DNA of 64,000 bases from an uncultured Bacteroidales bacterium. Its GTDB lineage: Bacteria > Bacteroidota > Bacteroidia > Bacteroidales > UBA932. A program made the position numbers and the translations under genes. The stretch covers positions 53,850 through 117,849 of the forward strand of contig CAKVCK010000010.1 of NCBI GenBank assembly GCA_934725575.1, written 5' to 3'. Shown here piece by piece: positions 41,471 to 51,725 of the stretch; positions within the stretch are counted from its first letter, which is position 1, and each line of letters begins with the position of its first letter. The notes below the pieces were generated by a model. That model was given only the letters and a program-made list of their open reading frames with translations, was not told where the DNA came from and ran no database searches.

Positions 41471-41502
41471 GCCCCCGAAAGTCTTGTCTGGCTTTCGGGG
41501 GC
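41471..41502. terminator. bidirectional intrinsic terminator
   Basis: GCCCCCGAAAG (41471-41481) and CTTTCGGGGGC (41492-41502) form a perfect 11-bp stem with a 10-base loop between the convergent sigma operon and purA. Little T-rich flank, but the GC stem is strong. Confidence 0.75.
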
Positions 41503-41525
41503 ATATTGTAAGAGACTCTTTTGCC

Positions 41526-42791
41526 TTATCGTTCGATGGTGGCCTCGCGGTCAGGTCCGAGGGAGATTATGCTGATCGGAACTCCGAGATAATCCTCCAT
41601 AAACTTGATGTAGTTTTTGAATTCCTGCGGGAGCTCGCTTTCCTTGCGGATTCCGGTGAGGTCTTTCTTCCAGCCTGGGAACTCGGTGTAAACCGGTTCT
41701 ATCTCAGCGGCGATGTCGAACGGAACCTGATCGGTCTCAACGCCGTCCACCTTGTAGGATGTGCAGACCTTGATCGTCTTGAAATCGTCTAGACAGTCAG
41801 ACTTCATCATGATGAGGTCGGTGATTCCGTCGATCATCACAGTGTACTTCAACGCCACGAGATCCAGCCAGCCGCAGCGGCGAGGACGGCCGGTGACCGC
41901 ACCGAACTCGTGACCGACCTGACGGATTTTCTCGCCTGTCTCATCGAAAAGCTCTGTCGGGAACGGACCGCTGCCCACGCGTGTGCAGTAGGCCTTGAAT
42001 ATTCCATATACGTGTCCGATCTTTGAAGGTGCTACACCAAGTCCGGTGCAGACTCCTCCGACCGTGGTCGAGGATGATGTCACGAACGGGTATGAACCGT
42101 AGTCGATGTCAAGCATTGAGCCCTGTGCTCCTTCGGCAAGCATCGGTTTGTCTTCCAGCCACTTGTTCACGAAGTACTCGCAGTCGATGAGGTTGAATCC
42201 CTTCAGGAACTCGATGGCGCTCATCCACTCGGCCTCGTCCTTGTCCGGATCGCACTCGAAGTGCAGGTCTGAGAGCAACTGAATATGTCTGGCCTTGAGT
42301 TTCTCGAATCTCTCTTTGAAATCAGGAGCGAGGATGTCACCGACTCTGAGGCCGTGCCTGCTTATCTTGTCTGTATATGTCGGTCCGATACCCTTGAGGG
42401 TTGAACCGATCTTTCCCTTTCCGGCGGCTGCCTCATAAGCCGCGTCCAGAAGGCGGTGGGTAGGAAGGATCAGGTTGGCTTTCTTGGAGATGAACAGTTT
42501 CTCTTTCGGGTTGATGTTCATTTTCTCCACATTAGCGCATTCCTCCCGCAGGGTGATCGGATCCAGAACGACACCGCTGCCGATGATGTTGGTGGAGCCT
42601 TCACGGAATATTCCTGAAGGGATGCTGCGCACCACGAAGTTCTTGCCGTCGAAATGCAGGGAGTGTCCGGCGTTAGGACCACCTTGGAATCTCGCCACGG
42701 CCGGATAACGGCCTGCAAGCACATCCACAATCTTACCTTTGCCTTCGTCTCCCCACTGGAGGCCAAGGACTACGTCAAGTTTTGAACTCAT
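41526..42791 (-). CDS. purA: adenylosuccinate synthetase
   Basis: 421 aa. Joins IMP and aspartate with GTP in AMP synthesis. N-terminal DVVLGLQWGDEGKGKIVDVL with the phosphate loop, then QGGPNAGHSLHF and the family end IISLGPDREATI. ATG at 42791 chosen, giving the usual start SSKLDVVLG; an upstream in-frame extension to 42857 has no family counterpart. Same strand as ssb, 114 bases upstream. Confidence 0.96.
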   Translation of the reverse strand: MSSKLDVVLGLQWGDEGKGKIVDVLAGRYPAVARFQGGPNAGHSLHFDGKNFVVRSIPSGIFREGSTNIIGSGVVLDPITLREECANVEKMNINPKEKLFISKKANLILPTHRLLDAAYEAAAGKGKIGSTLKGIGPTYTDKISRHGLRVGDILAPDFKERFEKLKARHIQLLSDLHFECDPDKDEAEWMSAIEFLKGFNLIDCEYFVNKWLEDKPMLAEGAQGSMLDIDYGSYPFVTSSSTTVGGVCTGLGVAPSKIGHVYGIFKAYCTRVGSGPFPTELFDETGEKIRQVGHEFGAVTGRPRRCGWLDLVALKYTVMIDGITDLIMMKSDCLDDFKTIKVCTSYKVDGVETDQVPFDIAAEIEPVYTEFPGWKKDLTGIRKESELPQEFKNYIKFMEDYLGVPISIISLGPDREATIER

Positions 42792-42905
42792 ATCTGATAA
42801 TATTCGTTTGTATATTCCTTTAAAACAGTTCCGGTCTTCATTGTAAGTGTCGTGCATTTGTCTCTTTATGTGGACATAGCAACTTGCTTGAAGACATTGG
42901 CTGTA

Positions 42906-43565
42906 CTAGAACGGGAGGTCATCCTGCGGCATATCGGCAGCCGCGACCTCGATCGGATTCACCGGAGCTTGCTGCTGTGGCTGTTGAATCGGCTGCTGCA
43001 CTGGCTGCGGAGTAGGTTGCTGTACAGGTTGCTGCACGGGCTGGTAACCGCCTTGCTGGTACTGAGGCTGAGCGTATGCCGGTCCTTGAGCCGGACCACC
43101 CACTGGACCTTGAACTGGTCCCTGAGCCTGTCGAGGGGCCGGCCCATATCCAGGCTGCCCCTGTGGCTGGTAACCGCCTTGAGCCTGTCCTCCATCCTGC
43201 GCCCCAGGATTGTCCGACTTCCTCCCAAGCAGTTGCAGATTGTCCACCGTGACTTCCGTGGTGTACCTCTTGTTGCCAGTCTGGTCTGTCCACGATCTGG
43301 TCCTCAGCTTGCCCTCAATGTAAACCTGAGTGCCTTTGCGGATGTACTTCTCCGCCACATCAGCCGAATTCCTCCAGGCCACTATGTTGTGCCATTCAGT
43401 GTTCTCTCGAAGTTCTCCATTGCGGTCACGATAGCGTTCAGTCGTCGCAAGGGTGAACGTCGCCACCTTTGTGCTTCCTGAATTAGGGTTGTTGTTTCCA
43501 TCAAGGTAACGTACTTCCGGGTCCTTTCCAACGTTACCGATCAGCATTACTTTGTTCAGTGACAT
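42906..43565 (-). CDS. ssb: single-stranded DNA-binding protein
   Basis: 219 aa. N-terminal OB-fold (SLNKVMLIGNVGKDPEVRYL to LLGRKSDNP, about 1-118) and a long low-complexity linker rich in Gln, Pro and Gly with repeated VQQP units (about 119-205), ending in the acidic partner-binding tip DDLPF. The linker is longer than in most SSB proteins of about 150-180 aa. Confidence 0.95.
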   Translation of the reverse strand: MSLNKVMLIGNVGKDPEVRYLDGNNNPNSGSTKVATFTLATTERYRDRNGELRENTEWHNIVAWRNSADVAEKYIRKGTQVYIEGKLRTRSWTDQTGNKRYTTEVTVDNLQLLGRKSDNPGAQDGGQAQGGYQPQGQPGYGPAPRQAQGPVQGPVGGPAQGPAYAQPQYQQGGYQPVQQPVQQPTPQPVQQPIQQPQQQAPVNPIEVAAADMPQDDLPF

Positions 43566-43845
43566 AATCTTGATATGTTTAGTTATGTTAAGTTAATTGT
43601 TCGGGCTATCCTCTTTGAGCAGATTTTCTCCTAAGCCCTCGGGCAAAAGATCTCCCGTTCTCTCCGATTTCCGGCCCAAAACATTGCAAGTTAGTCAAAA
43701 TATTCCGTATTCCAATAAAAAAGGAATCCGTGGAGGTCAAGTCGTTTATATTCAGTAAAATAATTCACCTTCCTACCTGTCGTTCTCCGAGGAGGAGGGG
43801 GGTGCTTTGTGCTGGTATTCAGGATTTTGTCCTCCACTGCCCACC

Positions 43846-44607
43846 TTAAAAGTTCAGAGCTAGTCCGATTCCTGAGCTGGTCGGACCGATGGTGACGGAG
43901 AAGCTGTACCCAAGGCCGCGGCGGCCGTAGTTACGGTTGTAGTCATCCGCGATCTCGTTGAATTTCTTGTTGCCCTTTACCCAGAGCGGGATGCCGAAGC
44001 CAAGGCAGGCGGCACTCGCGGCGTACCCTACCGCATATCCAGTACCATTCGAGGGGCCCGAATTCTTCTTGAAGAAATCATCCTGAAAATTCGGGTCATT
44101 CTTTTCTCTGTTTGAGAAAATGAGATCCATAGTCGTTATGCTTATCCCGAAAGCTCCGATTCCCGTCAGAATCATCCCCCAAGTATATTGGCTGGATGCT
44201 TTCCTGTATTTCTCTCCGTAAAGCGAGTAGCCGATGTAATCGGTAAGCTCCTGCCTCCGGAGCCTTCGGTCGTGCATATAGTAGTGTCCCCTGCGATAGT
44301 CAAGGCAGCCGTCATCGTAACCGTCAAAATATCCGTTGGCATAAGGACCTGTGGCCAAGTGTCTTCTGTCAGTGAACACCTGCCTTGTCCCGTTCTCGAA
44401 ATCGATGCTCTCGATCCGTGAGACAGACAGCCGGTAGTCCGGCCCGTCAAGATTGTTGTAAAGTTTGTAGATGATGTCAACTTCCCCGATCTCAATGATT
44501 TTCGCCTCGATAACACGGCGGGAGTCCACAAGATGAATTCTGTCCTGAGCTGAAAGACCGCAGCACACGATAGCCAGTGCCACGGTAAGAATGGTCTTGA
44601 GTTTCAT
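43846..44607 (-). CDS. conserved exported protein of unknown function
   Basis: 253 aa from ATG 44607, which begins a clear signal peptide (KLKTILTVALAIVCCGLSA, cut before QDRIHLV). An extracytoplasmic domain (LVDSRRVIEAKIIEIGEVDI) is followed by a hydrophobic segment (TWGMILTGIGAFGISITTMD) and an end in GIGLALNF. The longer open frame upstream is antisense to aroE and not used. Function unknown. The 240 bases up to aroE carry the divergent promoters. Confidence 0.7.
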   Translation of the reverse strand: MKLKTILTVALAIVCCGLSAQDRIHLVDSRRVIEAKIIEIGEVDIIYKLYNNLDGPDYRLSVSRIESIDFENGTRQVFTDRRHLATGPYANGYFDGYDDGCLDYRRGHYYMHDRRLRRQELTDYIGYSLYGEKYRKASSQYTWGMILTGIGAFGISITTMDLIFSNREKNDPNFQDDFFKKNSGPSNGTGYAVGYAASAACLGFGIPLWVKGNKKFNEIADDYNRNYGRRGLGYSFSVTIGPTSSGIGLALNF

Positions 44608-44854
44608 ATTAATGGCTTTTTCCATAACCGACATAGCAACAAATATGCCGATTGCCATCGATTGGTGCTCACACCGCCAGAACGCATTCCGGATAGATCT
44701 GATTATATTTGCCATCCAAACTTTTCTTTTCTGTGAATATGAATATGATTTGCAGAAAGCCGTGCTGTTTGCTAACTTCGCATCAATCTTTTTGTTTGAA
44801 ATGTTCTTGTAGGAGAAAAGACTTTCAAACAAATTCCTTAAAAGAATTAGGAAT

Positions 44855-45781
44855 ATGGCGAAATATGGTCTCATAGGTGATCCGATCAAGGGATCAGGCA
44901 GCCCGGCACTGTTCGAGGCGGCGTACAAGGGCGTGAAAGACGTGGAATATTCATACGACCTTATCGAAGGAAGTGACTTTGAGGCTTCCTTCCAGAGATT
45001 CATTGATGAATATGCCGCTGTCAACGTCACCGCTCCGTTCAAGGAACTGTCATATTCAAAGGTCCTTGAGATGGCCCGCAAAGGCGAAGGGGCGGTTTCA
45101 GGACCGGCGGCCCGCATCGGTGCGACGAACCTTCTGGTGAAAGGCTCCAATGGCATCGAGGCGTACAATTCGGACTTCACAGGCATCGTGACGGCTGTCG
45201 TGGAGGCATATTTCCCAGGCATTGTGGAAGAATTCATCGGCAACTTCGGGGAGAAGTTCTTCGTGAAGATGCACCAGTTCTTTCTGATGACCTTGAGCCG
45301 TACGTTCAACCGTCAGCCTCAGGCGCTTGTGGTCGGTTGCGGAGGTGCGGGAAGGGCCGCTGCCGTGGCCGCCGCCGAACTTGGATTCGCCACCATCCTG
45401 ATGAACCGAACCCCCGAAAAGGCGCGGGCGATAGCGGAAGCGATGCCTGAATATGGTTTCCTGCCGGATCCGATCTCGGATTTCAAGGAGGCTGTCAAGG
45501 AATGCGATCTTGTGATTTATACCTTGCCGATGGCCTTGCCTGAAATAGCGGAGTTTACTGCCGATGATTTCGCCGGAGAGGATTCCGGTCAGAGAAAGGT
45601 GATCCTTGAGGCGAATTACAAGACTCCGTCCTTTGATGACGAGGCCCGGATGAAACTTGCTTCGGCTGATTGTACTTACATCTCAGGCCGCCGCTGGCTT
45701 CTGTACCAAGCCCTTACCGGCTATTCCATAATGACCGGTCTCCAGCCCGACCTCAAAGCGATGTCCGAGGTCGTTTTCTAA
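44855..45781 (+). CDS. aroE: shikimate dehydrogenase
   Basis: 308 aa. NADP-dependent reduction of 3-dehydroshikimate in aromatic amino acid synthesis. NVTAPFKE holds the catalytic Lys, YNSDFTGI the Asp, VVGCGGAGRAAAVA the NADP-binding loop. The substrate motif is YGLIGDPIKGSGSPALF; usual enzymes have HS(L)SP, here GSGSP, as in other Bacteroidales copies. About 25 residues longer than the E. coli enzyme, with an insertion near 115-145 (VEEFIGNFGEKFFVKMHQFF). Confidence 0.92.
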   Translation: MAKYGLIGDPIKGSGSPALFEAAYKGVKDVEYSYDLIEGSDFEASFQRFIDEYAAVNVTAPFKELSYSKVLEMARKGEGAVSGPAARIGATNLLVKGSNGIEAYNSDFTGIVTAVVEAYFPGIVEEFIGNFGEKFFVKMHQFFLMTLSRTFNRQPQALVVGCGGAGRAAAVAAAELGFATILMNRTPEKARAIAEAMPEYGFLPDPISDFKEAVKECDLVIYTLPMALPEIAEFTADDFAGEDSGQRKVILEANYKTPSFDDEARMKLASADCTYISGRRWLLYQALTGYSIMTGLQPDLKAMSEVVF

Positions 45782-45844
45782 ACCGTCCGGCCACCGACCG
45801 CTTCCGTTCACAGACCTTGCCAAATCGCTGTTCGGTCCCCTTAT

Positions 45845-45870
45845 GGTCGCTGAGCTTGTCGAAGCGCACC
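45845..45870 (+). repeat. REP-like palindrome after aroE
   Basis: GGTCGCT...AGCG(C)ACC with core GAGCTTGTCGA, one extra C in the right arm. Only intergenic copy in the window; it lies 10 bases before a large hairpin. Confidence 0.8.
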
Positions 45871-45879
45871 GAGTAGAAA

Positions 45880-45945
45880 GGTCAGAAAAAAAGAAAATTC
45901 AAAATTTTGCACGTTACCAAAATTTTGAATTTTATTTTTCTGACC
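45880..45945. terminator. large hairpin 1 (loop GCACGTTACC)
   Basis: Arms 45880-45908 and 45919-45945 form two helices of 11 and 15 bp (ends GGTCAG/CTGACC, inner AAAATTTT) with a small internal loop. Loop is 45909-45918. A/T-rich arms give T-runs on both strands, so it can end aroE transcription. Confidence 0.8.
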
Positions 45946-45996
45946 CACTGCAACAGGACTGACAAGCCTATGGATTAAGCCCATATGTGTTAACGA

Positions 45997-46070
45997 ACGT
46001 CAGGGGAAAAATCAAAAGGCAGATTTTGGTAACGTGCAAAATCTGCCTTTTGCCTTTTTCCCCCTGATGT
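45997..46070. terminator. large hairpin 2 (loop GGTAACGTGC)
   Basis: Arms from 45997 to 46027 and from 46038 to about 46070 (TCAGGGG/CCCCTGA, inner CAAAAGGCAGATTTT) with small bulges. Loop 46028-46037 is the exact reverse complement of the loop of hairpin 1. It sits at the 3' end of the minus-strand gene at 46077 and is its probable terminator. Confidence 0.8.
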
Positions 46071-46076
46071 CACATA

Positions 46077-46472
46077 TTATTTGTGCTCCAGATCGTTGAG
46101 GTGAATCTCCAGCGCGCGGGTGGATATGACCAGCTCACGGATAGAGAGGCCGAGCGAGGAGATCAGGAGCAGCAGGGCGATTCCGAAGATGATGATCGCT
46201 GTGACCCTAAGGCTGATGAAGCAGAAAAACATCGACACGACACAGCAGAACAGACTTGATATTCCAAGAATCTGCATGCTCCGTGTCAGGTTCAGCCTTT
46301 TGCGAAGGTTGGCGATCTGAGCCGCGGTCACCTCCGACCTGTCCTTGACATATTTATCCTTGAGATTCCGCACCAATTGCGCATAAGACAGAAACCGGTT
46401 AGTGTACGCCAGCATAATCAAAGATACCGCCGAAAACAGCAACGTAGGAGTGACCAAAGAGAATTCTTCCAT
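46077..46472 (-). CDS. DUF2721-like membrane protein
   Basis: 131 aa. An N-terminal hydrophobic helix (LLFSAVSLIMLAYTNRFLSY), a basic cytoplasmic loop (LRKRLNLTRSMQILG) and two further helices (ISSLFCCVVSMFFCFISLRV, IIIFGIALLLLISSLGLSI), followed by an acidic end: the layout of DUF2721 proteins. Function unknown. Confidence 0.75.
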   Translation of the reverse strand: MEEFSLVTPTLLFSAVSLIMLAYTNRFLSYAQLVRNLKDKYVKDRSEVTAAQIANLRKRLNLTRSMQILGISSLFCCVVSMFFCFISLRVTAIIIFGIALLLLISSLGLSIRELVISTRALEIHLNDLEHK

Positions 46473-46704
46473 AACGCAATCATTTTAAGGTTGTCCGGCC
46501 GGAAATGACCCCGCGTCAGCCGACCGCTCCTTCGATTGCAATGACCGTGCCCATAGCTCTATTGATGCAACGATTCCTGTAGATGTTGCCGAGTCGGGAT
46601 TTACTGCAAATTTACAGTAAATCCCGAAAATAACTATATGCGATTATGGCACGATGTATTTGTTTGCTTCGTATTATGTGGCGCTTTAAATGGAGCTGAA
46701 AGGC

Positions 46705-47514
46705 TTACTGCCTCTGTCGGAGGGCTTCGAAGAGGAGGATAGCGGCGGAGACGGAGACGTTGAGGGAGTCGAGGTCGCCGAGCATCGGGATGCGGATGTG
46801 GGCGTCGGCGGCTTCCCGCCAGAGGTCGGTCAGGCCGGTGGATTCGGTGCCCATTACGATTGCAGTCGGCTTCTTCATATTTGTGTCGTAGTACAGGGAC
46901 GAGTCTTGAAGCTGCGCGGTGAGTATCTGAATATGCCGGGACTTGAGCCAAGCGATTGTTTCCTCGGAGGTGGCCACGGCGACCTGCCTGGAGAACACGG
47001 CTCCGATGCTGGCCCGGATGAGGTTCGGATTGTAGAGGTCGGTGAGGGGATCGCAGACGATGACGGCATCGGCTCCGGCGGCGTCAGCGCTTCTGAGCAC
47101 GGCTCCGAGGTTGCCTGGTTTCTCCACGCTCTCAAGGACAATCACCAACGGATTCTTGCTGAGTGTCAGGCTGTCCAGAGTCCTGTCACGGAACTCGACC
47201 TCAGCGATGACACCCTCCGTGCCGCCTCTATAGGCAATCTTGCCGTAAAGTTCGTACGGAACCTGCACGACACCGACTTTCGGATTCCTGCTTTCGGCCT
47301 TGCCAAGAAGGTCATTCAGTTCCTCCTCGGTCAGAATCTCCCCACAGATGAACAGCGTTCTTGGTACGAATCCGGCGTCAAGGCAGTGCCCTAGTTCCCT
47401 GCGGCCCTCGACCACGAAAAGCCTTTCCGAGCGTCTCAGCTTGGATTTCTCCTGAAGAGCCAGCAGTTCCTTGATCTTCGGATTCTGCGCCGATGTGATG
47501 TTCTCGATTCTCAT
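46705..47514 (-). CDS. TrmH/SpoU-family RNA 2'-O-methyltransferase
   Basis: 269 aa from ATG 47514. N-terminal substrate-binding domain (ITSAQNPKIKELLALQEKSK, LFVVEGRRELGHCL) and the knotted SPOUT domain with NLGAVLRSADAAGAD (motif 1), IVMGTESTGLTD (motif 2) and IPMLGDLDSLNVSVSAAILL (motif 3). Methylates a ribose in rRNA or tRNA. The frame upstream of 47514 is not part of the family and overlaps the lysS terminator. Confidence 0.9.
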   Translation of the reverse strand: MRIENITSAQNPKIKELLALQEKSKLRRSERLFVVEGRRELGHCLDAGFVPRTLFICGEILTEEELNDLLGKAESRNPKVGVVQVPYELYGKIAYRGGTEGVIAEVEFRDRTLDSLTLSKNPLVIVLESVEKPGNLGAVLRSADAAGADAVIVCDPLTDLYNPNLIRASIGAVFSRQVAVATSEETIAWLKSRHIQILTAQLQDSSLYYDTNMKKPTAIVMGTESTGLTDLWREAADAHIRIPMLGDLDSLNVSVSAAILLFEALRQRQ

Positions 47515-47591
47515 TTTCTTTAACTTTTGCTTTACGAATGCCGGAAATGATTCGGTGTATGAATCATCTGGATATTCATAGAATGCTTCCG

Positions 47592-47633
47592 AAAACAAAA
47601 AGGGTGACTCGGACATCGAGGTCACAGCCACCC
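47592..47633 (-). terminator. intrinsic terminator of lysS
   Basis: In minus-strand RNA GGGTGGCT pairs with AGTCACCC (8 bp, one G-U) and is followed by TTTTTGTTTT (47592-47601). It separates lysS from the RNA methyltransferase gene. Confidence 0.7.
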
Positions 47634-47653
47634 TTCTGATTTTCCAAACCTGA

Positions 47654-49201
47654 TTATTCCTCAGTCTCTGCGTTCTTGTCGTTCTTCGCGATCTTCTCCG
47701 GACGCATCTGAGGGAAGAAGAGCACGTCCTGGATGGTAGTCTGACCGGTCATGAACATTGTCAGACGGTCGATGCCCATTCCGAGGCCGGAGGTAGGAGG
47801 CATACCATATTCAAGGGCGCGCACGAAGTCGTAGTCGATGAACATCGCCTCGTCGTCGCCGTGGCTCTTGAGGGCTGCCTGCTCCTCGAACCTCTCCAGC
47901 TGGTCGATCGGGTCGTTGAGCTCTGAATATGCGTTCGCCAGCTCCTTTCCGCAGACGAACAGCTCGAACCTCTCGGTGAGGGTCGGATCCTCACGATGCC
48001 TCTTTGTCAGCGGAGACATCTCGACAGGGTAGTCGATGATGAACGTAGGCTCGATGAGATGCTCCTCGCAATATTCTCCGAATATGGCGTCGATCAGCTT
48101 CCCGACACCCATCGAAGGCTCGGTCTCGACGTTCAGTTTCTTGCAGGTCTCGCGCAGCTCATCGACTCCCATGCCCTTGACATCCACACCGGCATATTCC
48201 TTAATCGCCTCAAGAATAGGCAGTCTGCGGTAGCCGGCCTTGAAGTCGATCTCCTTGTCACCGATCTTCACGACTGTGGTGCCGTGCAGCTTGAGAGCGA
48301 TCTTTTCGAGCATCTTCTCCACGAAGTCCATCATCCAGATGTAGTCCTTGTAGGCCACGTAGATCTCCATGCAGGTAAACTCCGGGTTGTGGGTCTTGTC
48401 CATACCCTCGTTGCGGAAGTCCTTGGCGAACTCATAGACGCCATTGTAGCCGCCCACGATCAATCTCTTGAGATAGAGTTCGTTGGCGATTCTCATGTAG
48501 AGGTCGATGTCCAGGGCGTTGTGGTGGGTGATGAACGGACGGGCCGCGGCACCTCCAGGGATCGCCTGGAGGATAGGGGTCTCGACCTCAAGGCAGCCTG
48601 CCGCGTTGAAGTACTCCCTCATCGTGGCGATGATCTGCGCCCTCTTGACGAACACGTCCCTTACCTGCGGGTTGACGATGAGGTCAACGTACCTCTGGCG
48701 GTAGCGGAGCTCCGGATCGGTGAAGGCGTCATAGACGACTCCGTCAACCTCCTTCACGATAGGAAGAACCCTCAGGGACTTGCTCAGAACTGTAAGTTCC
48801 TTTGCGTGGACGCTGAGCTGTCCGGCCTGGGTGATGAAGGCGAATCCCTTGATGCCGATGATGTCACCGATGTCAAGCAGTTTCTTCCAGACGGTGTTGT
48901 ACATCGTCTTGTCCTCGCCCGGGCAGATCTCGTCCCTCTTGACGTAGATCTGGATCCTTCCGGTCTCGTCCTGGATCTCGCCGAAGGAGGCCGCGCCCAT
49001 GATTCTGCGGGACATCAGACGGCCTGCGATGCAGACTTCCTGGAAGTTGCCTTTCTCCGGGTCAAAGCCGGCCTCAATCTCCTTTGCGGTCGCGTTGACC
49101 GGATAAAGAGGCGCCGGATAAGGATTGATGCCCAATTCCCTTAACTTTGCGAGAGACTCGCGTCTGATTCTCTCCTGCTCGCTGAGTTCGATGTTTGCCA
49201 T
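47654..49201 (-). CDS. lysS: lysyl-tRNA synthetase, class II
   Basis: 515 aa from ATG 49201 ([15 protein letters not shown]). OB-fold anticodon-binding domain ([20 protein letters not shown]), class II motif 2 [20 protein letters not shown] and motif 3 [14 protein letters not shown] at the end. The reading frame is open further upstream to 49600 but that part has no family match and lies across recJ, so it is not used. Divergent from recJ. Confidence 0.96.
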   Translation of the reverse strand: MANIELSEQERIRRESLAKLRELGINPYPAPLYPVNATAKEIEAGFDPEKGNFQEVCIAGRLMSRRIMGAASFGEIQDETGRIQIYVKRDEICPGEDKTMYNTVWKKLLDIGDIIGIKGFAFITQAGQLSVHAKELTVLSKSLRVLPIVKEVDGVVYDAFTDPELRYRQRYVDLIVNPQVRDVFVKRAQIIATMREYFNAAGCLEVETPILQAIPGGAAARPFITHHNALDIDLYMRIANELYLKRLIVGGYNGVYEFAKDFRNEGMDKTHNPEFTCMEIYVAYKDYIWMMDFVEKMLEKIALKLHGTTVVKIGDKEIDFKAGYRRLPILEAIKEYAGVDVKGMGVDELRETCKKLNVETEPSMGVGKLIDAIFGEYCEEHLIEPTFIIDYPVEMSPLTKRHREDPTLTERFELFVCGKELANAYSELNDPIDQLERFEEQAALKSHGDDEAMFIDYDFVRALEYGMPPTSGLGMGIDRLTMFMTGQTTIQDVLFFPQMRPEKIAKNDKNAETEE

Positions 49202-49362
49202 ATCTGTTGTGTTTTTATATTCAAATCCTAAGGAATATCCTCCGCCCCGCGCAATGCGGATGCCTGCCATTCCGCCGCTTCCTTTCTCCGTTAAAGGCGA
49301 ATAAGATACGTCCTGAATATGCAAAAATACTACTTTTAATTCACATTCTGAAATTAAATCCG

Positions 49363-49370
49363 TACCTTTG
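49363..49370 (+). promoter_or_regulatory. -7 promoter box of recJ
   Basis: TACCTTTG, exact match to TAnnTTTG, ending only 6 bases before the ATG at 49377. The transcript would start at or next to the start codon, i.e. be leaderless. Confidence 0.6.
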
Positions 49371-49376
49371 TCTATT

Positions 49377-51110
49377 ATGGGAAAAGAGCGCAAATGGATA
49401 TTGAAAGAGCCGGCTGATCCAGAGAAGGTGGGAAGGCTTTCCGCCGAGCTGGGTATCGACCGGGTTCTCGCCGACTTGCTCGTCAAGAGGGGGGTCGAGA
49501 CTTTCGAGCAGGCGCGCTCGTTCTTTCGTCCGAGCCTTAGCGACCTCCACGATCCGTTCCTGATGAAGGATATGGATGTGGCTGTGGAGAGGGTGCGCAA
49601 GGCGATTACATCCGAGGAAAAGATTCTGGTCTATGGTGACTACGACGTTGACGGCACGACCGCCGTCTCGTTGGTATATTCATTTCTCAGAAGATATTCC
49701 TCGAAGGTGGATTTCTACATTCCGGACCGTTACGATGAAGGCTACGGAGTGTCCTACAAGGGCATCGACTGGGCAGGGGACAACGGTTTCGGGCTCATTA
49801 TCACCTTGGACTGCGGCATCAAGGCCAACGAGAAGGTTGAATATGCCGCCACGAAAGGGATTGACGTGATTATTTGTGACCATCATCTTCCGGAGGACAC
49901 GCTTCCGCCGGCAGTGGCTGTACTGGATCCTAAGCGTGAGGACGACTCCTATCCGTTCGATGATTTGAGCGGCTGCGGGGTGGGTTTCAAGCTTGTGCAG
50001 GCATATTCACAGAAATACGGCATTCCGTTCGAGACTTTGATTCCGCTGTTGGATCTGCTGGTGGTCAGCATCGCGGCGGATCTCGTGACGATGGTGGGGG
50101 AGAACAGGGTCCTTGCGCACTTCGGACTCAAGCAATTGAATGAGAATCCGCGAAAAGGGCTTCACGCGATGGCGACCCTATCGAAACTGGAACTCGGGCA
50201 TCTGACCATAGATGACATCGTGTTCAAGATCGGTCCGAGGATCAACGCCGCCGGAAGAATGGAGACCGGCCGTCTGGCCGTGGAGCTCCTGACCGCTTCC
50301 GATGATCACACCGCCACAATGATCGGCGAGAAGATCAACGACAACAACAACGACCGCAAGAGCATCGACAGGGAGATTACCCAAGAGGCTCTGGAGATGG
50401 TTCAGAATGGTTCCGCCCTGTCAACTGACGCGGCGACGATCGTTTATAATCCGACCTGGAACAAGGGTGTTGTCGGGATTGTGGCCTCGCGCCTTGTCGA
50501 GGCGTTCTACAAGCCGACAATCGTGCTGACAAAGTCGAACGGATTCATCACCGGATCCGCCCGAAGTGTGGCCGGATTTGATCTCTACGAGGCCATCGAG
50601 AGCTGTGCCGACCTTCTTGAGAACTTCGGCGGGCACGTCTATGCGGCAGGCTTGACATTGAAAGAGGGCAATCTGGAAGAGTTTGTCAGCAGGATAGATA
50701 AGTTCATTGCCGGCAAGATCACCGATGAGATGCTGACCCCGATGACCGACATCGACGCCAAGCTGGAGTTCAGCCAGATCACTCCGAAATTCTTCCGTCT
50801 CCTGAAGCAGTTCCAGCCTTTCGGCCCCGGCAACACCAATCCGGTCTTCCTGACCGAAAATGTCTCCGATGGTGGCAACGGCCGCAAGGTCGGCGCCGGT
50901 GGAGTCCATATGAAGCTCGACCTGATCGACGAGAAGCAGCCTTTCCACCAGATCCCGGCCATCGCCTTCAATATGGCCGAGTTCTATGACTACATCAAAG
51001 CCGGCAACCCCTTCGACATCTGCTACTCAATAGTAGAAAACTACTACCGCGGCAACACCACCCTCCAGCTTCGCATCAAAGACATCAAGGAGCGCGACGA
51101 GTTCATTTAG
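49377..51110 (+). CDS. recJ: single-stranded-DNA-specific exonuclease RecJ
   Basis: 577 aa. 5'-3' exonuclease on single-stranded DNA used in recombination and mismatch repair. DHH motifs: [34 protein letters not shown], and DHHA1 [22 protein letters not shown]. The OB domain is at the C-terminus ([18 protein letters not shown]). ATG 49377 is used; the TTG three codons earlier overlaps the promoter box. Confidence 0.95.
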   Translation: MGKERKWILKEPADPEKVGRLSAELGIDRVLADLLVKRGVETFEQARSFFRPSLSDLHDPFLMKDMDVAVERVRKAITSEEKILVYGDYDVDGTTAVSLVYSFLRRYSSKVDFYIPDRYDEGYGVSYKGIDWAGDNGFGLIITLDCGIKANEKVEYAATKGIDVIICDHHLPEDTLPPAVAVLDPKREDDSYPFDDLSGCGVGFKLVQAYSQKYGIPFETLIPLLDLLVVSIAADLVTMVGENRVLAHFGLKQLNENPRKGLHAMATLSKLELGHLTIDDIVFKIGPRINAAGRMETGRLAVELLTASDDHTATMIGEKINDNNNDRKSIDREITQEALEMVQNGSALSTDAATIVYNPTWNKGVVGIVASRLVEAFYKPTIVLTKSNGFITGSARSVAGFDLYEAIESCADLLENFGGHVYAAGLTLKEGNLEEFVSRIDKFIAGKITDEMLTPMTDIDAKLEFSQITPKFFRLLKQFQPFGPGNTNPVFLTENVSDGGNGRKVGAGGVHMKLDLIDEKQPFHQIPAIAFNMAEFYDYIKAGNPFDICYSIVENYYRGNTTLQLRIKDIKERDEFI

Positions 51111-51725
51111 GAATATATTTCCTCACCATTCGGTTCTTGCTGCTGCAAGTGTCAGTGGTGATTACCTCCTTATGGAGACGAAGCCACCTACTCTCAGGTG
51201 TGCGAATATCCTCGTACTTTGAATGCAGACTAAACCGCTATTAGGTAGATACTTTTTTTGGTGAGCATGATAGCTCATTCGTAAGGGACGATATTACATA
51301 CAGAAGACTTTCCAGGATTGATGTCGTACAGCAGAAGGCCTTTATGTGTACCAAATGGACATAAACACTCAATTGGTACAGGAGATACGCTTCTGGAGTA
51401 CAAAAAAAGACAAACCTAAAAATCAGAAAAGTTCCTGTAAAAGAATGTTTTTTTCATTGAAAATGTTATATTTGTAGCAATTCCGAAAGGAAGAACATAT
51501 TTTAGATGAAAGTGTTTGCTTTTATCCTCTATTAAGGGAATCTGGAAAATTCAACATCAAACGGAGGTAAAGTGACGTTTCATCGCACGTGTATGCTTGT
51601 GTGTTTCACCCGGCATATTCGGTGTGGTGTATAGTCAATTCTTGTTTGATAGGCGATTCCAGAGCCCCCTTAATGAGAATATGGCATTTGCGCCACACTT
51701 TCTTAATTGGTTTAAATAATCAGGG
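51111..51725. other. AT-rich intergenic stretch with a candidate promoter
   Basis: 615 bases without a credible gene. A clean -7 box TATATTTG is at 51467-51474, with a T-run upstream, and could start a transcript through the genes at 51726 and 52061 with a leader of about 250 bases. No tRNA, riboswitch fold or insertion sequence is recognised. Confidence 0.45.

Noticed and set aside
43846..45309. One 487-aa minus-strand gene
   Set aside because: The upstream part is antisense to aroE and has no family; a signal peptide starts at 44607, which is the credible start.
47654..49600. A 648-aa lysyl-tRNA synthetase with a long N-terminus
   Set aside because: The extra part crosses the recJ start region and lacks family similarity; the normal enzyme begins at 49201.
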